Assembly (NCBI GenBank): GCA_947644695.1
Contig: CANSAJ010000005.1
Span: 1 to 64,000 of the forward strand
Direction: 5' to 3'
Source: an uncultured Bacillota bacterium
GTDB taxonomy: Bacteria > Bacillota_I > Bacilli_A > RF39 > UBA660
DNA length: 64,000 nt
Shown: positions 7,859 through 15,254 of the stretch, piece after piece
How the letters are laid out: each line of letters starts with the position of its first letter
Numbering within the stretch: position 1 is the first letter of the stretch
The notes under the pieces: model-generated
The model's database searches: none
Seen by the model: only the letters and a program-made list of their open reading frames with translations
Told to the model about the DNA's origin: nothing
Program-made: the position numbers and the translations under genes

Positions 7859-8070
7859 AATTTTACTTCTTTGACATTTATAGCTTGATTGCCTTTAGCT
7901 GTTCTAATTAAGGTAAACTCAACAACATCACCTTCGCTAAGAGACTTATAACCTTCTTGCTCTATTGCTGAATAATGAACAAATACATCCTCGCCTTCTC
8001 CAGCACCTATCTCAATAAATCCATAACCTTTTTCATTATTGAACCACTTAACTCTGCCTTTTCTAGTCAC
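7846..8070 (-). CDS. csp: Cold-shock protein, CspA family
   Basis: A 74-aa single cold-shock domain with both RNA-binding motifs visible: RNP1 (KGYGFIEI) and RNP2 (DVFVHYSAI). It acts as an RNA chaperone. A GTG at 8079 would add three residues but overlaps the GAGAGG ribosome-binding site, so GTG 8070 (8 nt spacing) is chosen. About 280 nt separate it from the divergent agrB. This spacer includes TCGG...CCGA, a short inverted repeat at 8131-8151, which could sit in a long csp leader, as is usual for cold-shock mRNAs; that is speculative. Confidence 0.93.
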   Translation of the reverse strand: MTRKGRVKWFNNEKGYGFIEIGAGEGEDVFVHYSAIEQEGYKSLSEGDVVEFTLIRTAKGNQAINVKEVKLTTV

Positions 8071-8353
8071 ACTTAACACCTCTCTTCCATACCTCTATAT
8101 TAAAACACGCGCATGTTCTAATCAAATTAAATCGGGTCAAAAATTCCGACATATTTTTTAACATTACAATCATACTAAAAATTAACTATAATTAGTAAAC
8201 ATATGCATTAAATATCTAATTTTTTGTTTTAAATGGAATTAACAATGTAAAAATAAGATCTTTTTTCTTTTTTAAACAAAAAAACACGAAAAAAAGACAA
8301 AAAATAATAAAAAAGCTAAATAAAAAATTATAATGGTCTCGGAAGTGGTAAAA

Positions 8354-8962
8354 ATGAAAGATCTTTTAATAAATTCCGCTATGAACAATATTGAAAAATA
8401 TTGTAATTATGATAAAGTAAAACTCAAAGAAATTAGGTATGGATTATCCAGTTTATACCTTACAGTAACTAAAACTATCGTAATATTTGGTATATCATAT
8501 ATATTGGGATATATAAAACCGCTTCTACTATTAATGGCCCTCTATAGTATACTAAGACTTACTGGGTTTGGTGCACATGCTAAAAAAAGCTGGCACTGTT
8601 GGATATCATCATTATTGGTATTCTTAATATTACCCTACTTATGTACAATTCTAATTATAGACTATAGAGTTAAAGTTACATTAGGTATTATTTGTGTAAT
8701 TTTATTAGGATTTTTCGCACCTGCAGATACGGAAAAAAGACCATTAATAAACAAAAAAAGGAGAATAGCTTATAAGATAATCAGTGTATTAATGGGATTA
8801 TTATATATAGTATTATTCACCTTTATAAAAGATAACACATTAAACAATTGCATTTTATTCGGACTAATAATAGAAACTTGTGTTATTTTACCAATAACTT
8901 ATAAAGTATTTGGTTTAAAATATAATAACTATAAAACTTATAATTTAAATAAAAAAGAATGA
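8354..8962 (+). CDS. agrB: AgrB-type autoinducer peptide-processing protease
   Basis: A 202-aa polytopic membrane protein with about six hydrophobic segments. The AgrB signature is visible: a conserved His in GFGAHAKKSW and the nucleophile Cys seven residues later (SWHCW), the pair that cleaves AgrD and forms the thiolactone. The length fits the family (about 190-205). The reading frame opens at ATG 8333, but GGAAGTGG at 8341-8348 positions initiation at ATG 8354. It is followed after 14 nt by a 39-aa AgrD-like peptide gene, with the kinase and regulator genes convergent downstream, forming a full agr locus. Confidence 0.92.
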   Translation: MKDLLINSAMNNIEKYCNYDKVKLKEIRYGLSSLYLTVTKTIVIFGISYILGYIKPLLLLMALYSILRLTGFGAHAKKSWHCWISSLLVFLILPYLCTILIIDYRVKVTLGIICVILLGFFAPADTEKRPLINKKRRIAYKIISVLMGLLYIVLFTFIKDNTLNNCILFGLIIETCVILPITYKVFGLKYNNYKTYNLNKKE

Positions 8963-8976
8963 AAGGAGATTAAAAA

Positions 8977-9096
8977 ATGAAATTATTTGCTACATTAACA
9001 GGATTTTTAGGAGAACTAGTTGCTAAAACTACATCAGGAGCTTGCTGGTTTAGCTATTTCGACGAAGAAGAAATGCCTGAAAGTCTTTTAAAATAA
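8977..9096 (+). CDS. agrD: AgrD-type cyclic (thio)lactone autoinducer precursor
   Basis: A 39-aa precursor. It has an N-terminal amphipathic leader (MKLFATLTGFLGELVAKTTS), a central SGACWFSYF segment with the single Cys at residue 23, and an acidic C-terminal recognition tail (DEEEMPESLLK) that closely parallels the DEVEVPKEL tail of S. aureus AgrD. By that alignment AgrB would cleave before the DE pair, giving a ring C-W-F-S-Y-F, or C-W-F-S-Y if the ring has the usual five residues. AAAGGAGAT lies 6 nt upstream of the ATG. The peptide is too short for routine gene finding. Confidence 0.92.
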   Translation: MKLFATLTGFLGELVAKTTSGACWFSYFDEEEMPESLLK

Positions 9097-9126
9097 AAAT
9101 TAAATTTATTATTACTACCTTTAAAT

Positions 9127-9147
9127 ACCCTAGTCATTGGCTAGGGT
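9127..9147. terminator. Bidirectional terminator between agrBD and agrAC
   Basis: ACCCTAG / CTAGGGT stem with a 7-nt loop, followed rightward by TTCTTTATTTTT. The agrC stop codon lies within the hairpin, so it serves both convergent operons. Confidence 0.8.
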
Positions 9148-10441
9148 TCTTTATTTTTAAAACAGTTATAAATCTATTATTTTCAATATGTTGATTAAAA
9201 TCTAACAAATCTGTATCTTCAAGTAATTTACTAACAATATACAAACCATATCCACGATTATCACCTTTACTTGAAACACCTTTTAAATGAATATTATTCA
9301 GGTTTATAGAATTTTCAAAACTATTTTCTATATAAATTACTAATCCACCGTCATAATAAATATCTATCAATAATAACCTATCTTTTGCAATCGATGCTGC
9401 TTCGATAGCATTATCTATGACTATTCCTAATATTTTACATACTTTAAAATACAATTTTTGATTTAATTTATCAAAACTTTCTTCAATATTTGGAGCACTT
9501 AACAAAGTTAAATTAATATCATTTTCATGAATGCTAGCAATTTTATAATAAATAATACCTTTAATTCCAGATGGCAATTTATGTAAATTAGAAAATAATT
9601 GATATTTATTACTTCCTTGATAGGTATGCATAATTTCATCTAATGTCTCTTCATATTCAACTGAAGACTTATCTTTAAAACTTTTCAATATTACTAAATT
9701 ATTTAAAATTTCATGTCTGTTTATTCTCTCATTATCTAATAGTCTTTCATAATCACTCATTAAATTTAATAAAACTTTCTGTTCTTCTTCACTACTTTTA
9801 TTCTTAAAATATTGAACGATCATCACCACACATAAAAATAAGAAAAAAGAAATTAATAACATAGAAAATAAAAAGACATCTACACTTAAAACAAAAGCAT
9901 TTAAATGAGTAATCATTAAAAACACTAAGAATGCAAATAAAGAGCCTATCAAAAATACATAACTCCATTTTTTATTCAAATAACCTATCATTCTATTTAT
10001 AAAGACCCTAAACTTTTTAAATAAAAAGATAAATATTAAAATTAATGAAACTAATATAGTATTTAACCCTCTAACATAAGTTATACTTTCTAATATCAAA
10101 GAAGCATCTACTACATTAAATAGAAAAATAACAGCTAATAATGCATCACATAGTGATAATATTACATAAATAATAAAAATTTTAAAAAGTAATATATTAA
10201 TATTTTCTCTAAAGAAGAAATAAAATAAGAACAAAACCACAAGAAAAGAAACCATAAAATTAAAAGGAGTATCTAAAGAATAATTAGCTGTATAGGCAGC
10301 TAAAGACATAAAGAACACAACAAAAATATGAGAAAGATTTATATTTAATTTCTTATTAGTTGTAAGAGAATATACTATTACAAATGCACATAGATTAAAC
10401 ACTATTGCTAAATAAGATAAAATTGCATTAAATAACACCAC
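9134..10441 (-). CDS. agrC: AgrC-type sensor histidine kinase
   Basis: A 435-aa receptor kinase of the HPK10 (GHKL) type. Six or so membrane helices fill residues 1-212. The phospho-acceptor is His243 (INRHEILNNL), followed by the N box (DNAIEAAS, 343-350) and the G box (KGDNRGYGLYIV, 392-403). The family senses secreted cyclic peptides. The start is GTG 10441, overlapping the agrA stop by 14 nt, implying translational coupling. The gene is convergent with agrBD. The cognate signal is almost certainly the peptide of the adjacent agrD (inference from locus structure). Confidence 0.92.
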   Translation of the reverse strand: MVLFNAILSYLAIVFNLCAFVIVYSLTTNKKLNINLSHIFVVFFMSLAAYTANYSLDTPFNFMVSFLVVLFLFYFFFRENINILLFKIFIIYVILSLCDALLAVIFLFNVVDASLILESITYVRGLNTILVSLILIFIFLFKKFRVFINRMIGYLNKKWSYVFLIGSLFAFLVFLMITHLNAFVLSVDVFLFSMLLISFFLFLCVVMIVQYFKNKSSEEEQKVLLNLMSDYERLLDNERINRHEILNNLVILKSFKDKSSVEYEETLDEIMHTYQGSNKYQLFSNLHKLPSGIKGIIYYKIASIHENDINLTLLSAPNIEESFDKLNQKLYFKVCKILGIVIDNAIEAASIAKDRLLLIDIYYDGGLVIYIENSFENSINLNNIHLKGVSSKGDNRGYGLYIVSKLLEDTDLLDFNQHIENNRFITVLKIKNPSQ

Positions 10442-11144
10442 TTTCGCTCAACTCCTTCTTGTGTGTCTTCGATAGAAAGTGTGCCTCTTTTCCATTATCA
10501 AAAATTATTTTACCTTCACTCCACACATATGCATCTACTCTTTTAGTATTAACTATACAAGCTTTATGAGTAAAGACAAAATCATCATTCAACATTTCTT
10601 TAACTTTAATTAAATTTAAAGATACTTTATATTCATTTTTATCAGTCACTATTACGCTTTTTCTTTCAACTGTATCTTTATAAATATAAAGTATTTTATC
10701 AAAATCTATACTATAATCTACTTTACCTATTTTATATTTAAAATTTTCTCTAACATTTAATTGCTTTAAACAAATATCGAATAACTCATGCAAATTCTTT
10801 TCAGCTTCAAACTGTTTATTAACAAAATCTAAAATTTGTAATCTTTGTTTAAACGTATCATATGCCATACCACCATTAACAGTAAAAATTATTATAGGAC
10901 TTATCCAGTCCTTCTTTCTAATTCTTCTAGCTACTTCTATAGCTGTTGTGTTAGGAAGTTCAAAATCTAATATATAAATATAATTAGAATCATGATTCTC
11001 TACTAACTCTATAAAAGTATCAGTTTCCCTTTCAAAAAATAAAATATCAAACTCATACTTATTTTTCATCATATAATTGAAGATAATATCCTTTGCTTTC
11101 TTTCTATGATGTGGATTATCCTCTAAAACAATAAAATTAATCAC
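10428..11144 (-). CDS. agrA: AgrA-type LytTR response regulator
   Basis: A 238-aa regulator with a receiver domain (residues 1-125; acidic Glu8/Asp9, phospho-acceptor Asp60 in YILDFELP, Lys near 114) and a C-terminal LytTR DNA-binding domain (about 140-235, ...FVFTHKACIVNTKRV...). It is transcribed before agrC in one unit, agrA-agrC, the reverse of the staphylococcal agrC-agrA order. Targets are not visible with certainty: I found no convincing pair of AgrA-type direct repeats upstream of agrB. Confidence 0.92.
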   Translation of the reverse strand: MINFIVLEDNPHHRKKAKDIIFNYMMKNKYEFDILFFERETDTFIELVENHDSNYIYILDFELPNTTAIEVARRIRKKDWISPIIIFTVNGGMAYDTFKQRLQILDFVNKQFEAEKNLHELFDICLKQLNVRENFKYKIGKVDYSIDFDKILYIYKDTVERKSVIVTDKNEYKVSLNLIKVKEMLNDDFVFTHKACIVNTKRVDAYVWSEGKIIFDNGKEAHFLSKTHKKELSESGVI

Positions 11145-11221
11145 TAAAAACCAACTCCATTACTTTTAAAATTATAATAACATCTAAAATTAAAAGATAA
11201 CAGGGAGCACTAGGTCCAATT

Positions 11222-11470
11222 TTAGAAATTTTTAAATTTTTTTCTTGTAGCTTCTCCACCATGAATGTGCCTTACTTTAACATGATCATTCATAATATTA
11301 TGAACAAGTAAATACCTTTCATAATCTAAAAAATAAAGTCTTTCATTAATATCTTTATGAACACTACTTTTACTACAATTAAAAACATTAGCAACTTCCC
11401 TAATAGTTTTATTAGTTTCTATAATATAATCTGAAATTTTAAATACTCTCTCTTTTATAGCATTATTTAT
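11222..11470 (-). CDS. spoIIID: Sporulation regulator SpoIIID, apparently with an ATA start
   Basis: Residues read N-N-A-I-K-E-R-V-F-K-I, then HTH TIREVANVFNCSKSSVHKDI (22-41), then VRHIHGGEATRKKFKNF, matching Bacillus SpoIIID almost end to end (82 aa against about 93). No ATG, GTG or TTG exists in frame between an upstream TGA (11479-11477) and the HTH. The codon aligned with the SpoIIID methionine is ATA at 11470-11468, with GGGGG 10 nt upstream. SpoIIID is the mother-cell DNA-binding regulator acting with sigma-E. It follows spoIID and spoIIQ, the normal order. Identity is sure; initiation at AUA is inferred. Confidence 0.88.
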   Translation of the reverse strand: MNNAIKERVFKISDYIIETNKTIREVANVFNCSKSSVHKDINERLYFLDYERYLLVHNIMNDHVKVRHIHGGEATRKKFKNF

Positions 11471-11520
11471 ATTAAATCAACCCCCAATAAATATATGCTT
11501 AAAAATTTAAAACATGAAAA

Positions 11521-11543
11521 AACTAACCAATTAATAGTTAGTT
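11521..11543 (-). terminator. Terminator of spoIIQ
   Basis: AACTAAC / GTTAGTT stem with a 9-nt loop followed leftward by TTTTTTC. It overlaps the spoIIQ stop, so spoIIID probably needs its own promoter. Confidence 0.7.
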
Positions 11544-12209
11544 TCCTAAATCCTTTAAATTTAATTTGTAAAAGTTTTCTGGATCCATTAAAGAACCTTT
11601 ATAATAAACTTCAAAATGTAGAGAAGTTGAATAATTAGAATTAATTGAAGATGTACCACTTGTACCTATAACTTGTCCTTGTGTTACAGTATCTCCAACT
11701 TTTAAATTAACTTTATCTATACCTTGATAAACAGTTATTAATTCTTTATCATGTTCCACTTTTACAACATTTCCTAAAATTTCATCAGTATCTACACTTA
11801 ACACTTTACCATTTAGTACACTTACTACATCAAATACTGTCTCACTAATATAATCGACTCCTGAATTTTGCATATAAGTATTTTCATAGTAAATTATAGC
11901 ATTTTCTTGATTTTTAGCCTCTGCTTCAAAATCATAGAAATATCTACCTATTGTAACTTTATCAGACTTATATGGTCTTATTATTTCATTTGGATTAGTA
12001 GGTGTAGTTGTATTATCATTATTATCACTTCCTTGAACTGGAACCGAGTCTTCATCTATTAATCCATTTACACTATAAGTAAAATCTTTCTTTTCAGTTA
12101 AATATTTATTTATGCTAGTAATTGTAAGCACAATACATGCTATAACAGAAATTACGGAAATTAAATACACCCCTGGCACAAACAATTTCTTAACATTTAA
12201 ATTTTTCAT
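11538..12209 (-). CDS. spoIIQ: Stage II sporulation protein Q (degenerate M23 domain)
   Basis: A 223-aa forespore membrane protein with one N-terminal transmembrane helix (residues 10-32), a polar Asn/Thr/Pro-rich linker, and a LytM/M23 domain (about 105-215). The metallopeptidase motifs are broken: GVDYISETVFDV replaces the HxxxD motif, and SLHFEV replaces HxHFE. This is the state of Bacillus SpoIIQ, which works as a structural partner of mother-cell SpoIIIAH across the septum instead of as an enzyme. It lies directly downstream of spoIID, the conserved order. Confidence 0.9.
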   Translation of the reverse strand: MKNLNVKKLFVPGVYLISVISVIACIVLTITSINKYLTEKKDFTYSVNGLIDEDSVPVQGSDNNDNTTTPTNPNEIIRPYKSDKVTIGRYFYDFEAEAKNQENAIIYYENTYMQNSGVDYISETVFDVVSVLNGKVLSVDTDEILGNVVKVEHDKELITVYQGIDKVNLKVGDTVTQGQVIGTSGTSSINSNYSTSLHFEVYYKGSLMDPENFYKLNLKDLGN

Positions 12210-12257
12210 TGCTCACTCTCCTACTTATAATGTGAACAATAAATTTCTTTTTATACA

Positions 12258-13184
12258 CTATAATGTCGAAATATCTACTCCTTGATAATAATGCTTTAAT
12301 ATTTCTTTATAAGAATAACCAAGTTTAGCCATCTCATTAGCGCCATACTGACTTAAACCTACTCCATGTCCATACCCTCTAGTAACAAATGTAATTAAAT
12401 TATCAGAAATCTTAAAATCAAAATCTGTACTACGCAATCCTAACTTTTTCCTAAACTCTGTCCCCTTAAATATAGCCTCATTTACTTTAATAAAGTCTAC
12501 TCTACCTGAAGAACTTCTAGAAACTATTTCTATATTTATTTCTTTATTATCAGGTAAACCTAACTTATTTAAAAACTCACTAACTTCAAATTCTGTCTTT
12601 TTCTCATAAGAAGAAACATTTTTGTCCCATGAAGATGATACACTAACTAAATAAGGTCTACTATCACCAAACACATTCTCTAAATTTTCTGTATACCCAT
12701 TTGATATACTAAAATAAAAAGACTCTATAATTTGATTATTATACGTTATATATTCTCCATTAGTCTCTTCAACTACACCATTTATAATATTAAAATATTT
12801 ATTATAACCATCTCCCCATTTAGTTTTCATCGCCTCTTCATTAATAAAACACTGATCAGTATTAGTAGCAACATAAGTTGGACTCATATTTTGCTTATAT
12901 AAATAAAATGTTCTAATCGCCACAGCTCCTGCCTTTAAAGCCTCTACATTAAAAGAAGCAGGCATTTCACAAGATAAAACACCTACTACATACTCATCAA
13001 TTGTCATATTTAAATCCTGACCATTATAAGACACTGCCACTGACTCTAAATTCCACATATCTTTTTTAACTTCTTCTTCTACTTGACTATCCTCATTTTT
13101 ATCAGATATTTCTTTAGTAGAATAATTCAAAGTAGCAATGTATACAACTAATAAAAATGGAATTAAAACAAAATATTTTTTCAT
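12258..13184 (-). CDS. spoIID: Stage II sporulation protein D (lytic transglycosylase)
   Basis: A 308-aa protein with an N-terminal membrane anchor (residues 2-20) and the SpoIID domain. Landmarks are VLSCEMPASFNVEALKAGAV (the catalytic Glu is in CEMP), AIRTFYLY, and the C-terminal GYGHGVGLSQYGANEMAKLG followed by the EILKHYY signature. SpoIID degrades peptidoglycan glycan strands during engulfment, working with SpoIIM and SpoIIP. It lies 48 nt upstream of spoIIQ. Confidence 0.95.
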   Translation of the reverse strand: MKKYFVLIPFLLVVYIATLNYSTKEISDKNEDSQVEEEVKKDMWNLESVAVSYNGQDLNMTIDEYVVGVLSCEMPASFNVEALKAGAVAIRTFYLYKQNMSPTYVATNTDQCFINEEAMKTKWGDGYNKYFNIINGVVEETNGEYITYNNQIIESFYFSISNGYTENLENVFGDSRPYLVSVSSSWDKNVSSYEKKTEFEVSEFLNKLGLPDNKEINIEIVSRSSSGRVDFIKVNEAIFKGTEFRKKLGLRSTDFDFKISDNLITFVTRGYGHGVGLSQYGANEMAKLGYSYKEILKHYYQGVDISTL

Positions 13185-13212
13185 ATAAATATATATGCAT
13201 AATAAATATATT

Positions 13213-13710
13213 TTATTCTTCTTTTTTTGTCTTTACTTCTCTTTTTTTAACTGATTTAGTACTTTTTAAAATAGAAGCTTCATATTCTCTTATCTTATTA
13301 ACGCGTCTAACAAGTCTATCTTCCTCTAAAAAACTAGATTTAAGAAATGCATCAATAATATCCTTTACTTCAAAAACTAATAAATCTGCAGATATACTTA
13401 TTACATTAGCATCATTGTGTTCTCTAGCAAGTCTTGCTTCCCTCACATTATCAACTTTAGCGCACATAATCCCAGGAACTTTATTAGCCGCAATAGTCAT
13501 ACCATTACCTGTCCAACAAATTAAAATAGCAAGTTCTATTTCTTTATTATTAATAGCTTCACACACTTTCATAGCATAATCAAAAGAGTCTACACTTACA
13601 CCTGAATCAGTTCCATAATCTATAAATTCTATATTCTTTTTATAAAAATATTTCTTTAACTTTTCTTTTAATTTAAAACCTCTATGATCTGCCGCAATTC
13701 CAACCTTCAT
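13213..13710 (-). CDS. rpiB: Ribose-5-phosphate isomerase B family protein
   Basis: A 165-aa RpiB/LacAB-fold sugar-phosphate isomerase. Visible family motifs are AADHRGFKLKE, the catalytic Cys region LAILICWTGNGMTIAANK and REARLAREHNDANVISI. The usual CGTGIGMS here reads CWTGNGMT, so the Gly after the Cys is Trp; substrate preference could differ. The frame opens at TTG 13722, but GGGTGAT sits just before ATG 13710, which is chosen. The C-terminal 20 residues are a lysine-rich extension. It converts ribose-5-P and ribulose-5-P in the pentose phosphate pathway. Confidence 0.85.
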   Translation of the reverse strand: MKVGIAADHRGFKLKEKLKKYFYKKNIEFIDYGTDSGVSVDSFDYAMKVCEAINNKEIELAILICWTGNGMTIAANKVPGIMCAKVDNVREARLAREHNDANVISISADLLVFEVKDIIDAFLKSSFLEEDRLVRRVNKIREYEASILKSTKSVKKREVKTKKEE

Positions 13711-13767
13711 TTTATCACCCAATATTATTATAAATTAAAATTAAAAAATTAAAAGAGAAAAAATAAA

Positions 13768-13791
13768 AAATAGTCACTATCTTGACTATTT
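13768..13791 (-). terminator. Terminator of rpmE
   Basis: AAATAGTCA / TGACTATTT stem with a 6-nt loop followed leftward by TTTTTTATTTTTT. Confidence 0.75.
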
Positions 13792-13983
13792 AATTCCATA
13801 CTTTTCTTTAAACTTTTGTACATTACCTGTTCTAGCAGTCATATGTTTACCTGTATAAAATGAATGACATTTATTACAAGATTCTAATTGAATCTCACTT
13901 TTAGTACTTTTAACAGTAAACTCGTTACCACAAGCACACTTAACACTACATTCTTTAAGTTCTGGATGAATTCCTTTTTTCAT
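13786..13983 (-). CDS. rpmE: 50S ribosomal protein L31 (zinc-binding type)
   Basis: A 65-aa L31 beginning MKKGIHPELKE. Four zinc ligands are visible as a C-A-C pair (VKCACGN) and a CNKC pair, so this is the C+ zinc form. The frame extends upstream to MAKGEYY, but AAAGGAGA inside that extension is the ribosome-binding site for ATG 13983. It has its own terminator. Confidence 0.95.
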   Translation of the reverse strand: MKKGIHPELKECSVKCACGNEFTVKSTKSEIQLESCNKCHSFYTGKHMTARTGNVQKFKEKYGIK

Positions 13984-14084
13984 ATAATATTCTCCTTTCG
14001 CCATAGTTAAATACTAAACTATAGAAACTCTTTTGCTAAAGTAATATACCATATAATTTAAAATATTTCAAGACCAAAATAAAC

Positions 14085-14588
14085 TTAATAAAATTCCATA
14101 GATAATAATGAATTAATAACTTCTATAACTAATTTATCTTTTTCATCTATCTCTTTCTTACTAAAAAGAATAACTGCTCCTATAGCATCTGCATCTATTA
14201 TTAATGGATAAATAAAATAAAACTTATCAATTTTTTCTTCTCCTATTACAAAAGAATAACCATTATCTTGTTTTCTATCATTTATCAAAGTTAATATCTT
14301 ATTATTTATCTTTTCGCTTAGATGCTTTTGATTAGAACTAGCAATTATTTGCTCTCTATCAGTAATATATATGTCATTATCAACTAATTTAGAAAACATT
14401 AACAAATATTTTTGCACATTTTCTTGAACCGTAAGAACTTTTTGATACTTTTTTAAAACTATTTTTTCATCTTCCACATATATCTGCACATCTTCCCCAT
14501 TTCTAATATTTAAATTCTTTCTAATTTCTTTTGGAATTACTATTCTACCAAGTTCATCTATTTTTCTAATAACACCTGTATTTTTCAT
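14085..14588 (-). CDS. spoVT: Stage V sporulation regulator SpoVT (AbrB family)
   Basis: A 167-aa regulator with an N-terminal AbrB swapped-hairpin DNA-binding domain (residues 1-50: TGVIRKIDELGRIVIPKEIR) and a C-terminal GAF-like domain (about 55-167). SpoVT acts in the forespore on sigma-G genes. The upstream GTG at 14594 overlaps the GAGGTG ribosome-binding site, so ATG 14588 is used. In Bacillus spoVT lies beside mfd; here ppa is inserted between the two in opposite orientation. Confidence 0.92.
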   Translation of the reverse strand: MKNTGVIRKIDELGRIVIPKEIRKNLNIRNGEDVQIYVEDEKIVLKKYQKVLTVQENVQKYLLMFSKLVDNDIYITDREQIIASSNQKHLSEKINNKILTLINDRKQDNGYSFVIGEEKIDKFYFIYPLIIDADAIGAVILFSKKEIDEKDKLVIEVINSLLSMEFY

Positions 14589-14681
14589 AAACACCTCTAA
14601 TAGTTATTTTTACTTATTATTAGAAATTTATACTATTTGACATTAAACTTTAGATAAATTATACTTTAAATAGGTGATAAT

Positions 14682-15164
14682 ATGAATAATGTATATGAAT
14701 GTATTATAGAAATTCCAATGGGAACTAAGAATAAATATGAAGTAAATAAAGAGACAGGTAGAATAACTCTGGATAGAGTTTTATATAGTGCTTTAACCTA
14801 CCCTGGAGAATATGGTTTTATAGAAGACACATTATCAGAAGATGGAGATCCACTAGATATATTGGTAATTAGTTCTTATCCAACTTTTCCAGGATGTGTA
14901 GTCGCAGCAAGAATTCTTGGATATTTAACCGTTATAGATAATGGAGAACATGATGAAAAAGTAATAGCTGTTGTAGACAAAGACCCTAGATTTGATGGAA
15001 TAAACTGCATTGAAGACTTAAAAGAACAACAAAAAGCAGAAATAAAAGACTTCTTTGAAAGTTATAAAAAATTACAAAATATCAAAGTAGAAATAGATGA
15101 CTTTCATGGCAAAGAAGAAGCATTAGATTTAATAAAAAAATGTAAAGAAAATTTTAAAGGCTAA
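14682..15164 (+). CDS. ppa: Inorganic pyrophosphatase, family I
   Basis: A 160-aa soluble family I pyrophosphatase that hydrolyses pyrophosphate released by biosynthesis. Motifs include the Lys-rich GTKNKYEV start, YPGEYGFIEDT and the metal-binding EDGDPLDILV, with a third Asp in VDKDPRFDGI. It is rightward, against the flow of its neighbours, and has its own promoter region and terminator. AGGTGATAAT precedes the ATG. Confidence 0.95.
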   Translation: MNNVYECIIEIPMGTKNKYEVNKETGRITLDRVLYSALTYPGEYGFIEDTLSEDGDPLDILVISSYPTFPGCVVAARILGYLTVIDNGEHDEKVIAVVDKDPRFDGINCIEDLKEQQKAEIKDFFESYKKLQNIKVEIDDFHGKEEALDLIKKCKENFKG

Positions 15165-15177
15165 TAAGCCTTTTTTA
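15157..15177 (+). terminator. Terminator of ppa
   Basis: AAGGCT / AGCCTT stem, 4-nt loop, then six T. The ppa stop is in the loop. Confidence 0.85.
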
Positions 15178-15217
15178 ATATTGATTATCTTTTTAAAGCT
15201 AAAATCCAAAACAAATG

Positions 15218-15254
15218 AAAACTAAGAACGTTAATACTAACTATTCTTAGTTTT
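15218..15254 (-). terminator. Terminator of mfd
   Basis: An 11-bp stem AAAACTAAGAA / TTCTTAGTTTT with a 15-nt loop overlaps the end of mfd; the leftward product ends in TTTTC. Confidence 0.65.

Noticed and set aside
8178-8250. AgrA-type direct repeats upstream of agrB (ATTAACT / ATTAACA)
   Set aside because: Copies are 57 bp apart and short in an AT-rich spacer; no convincing 9-bp pair with 12-bp spacing.
8329-8334. TATAAT as the agrB promoter -10
   Set aside because: It would place the transcript start on the ribosome-binding site, and no -35 is visible at the right distance.
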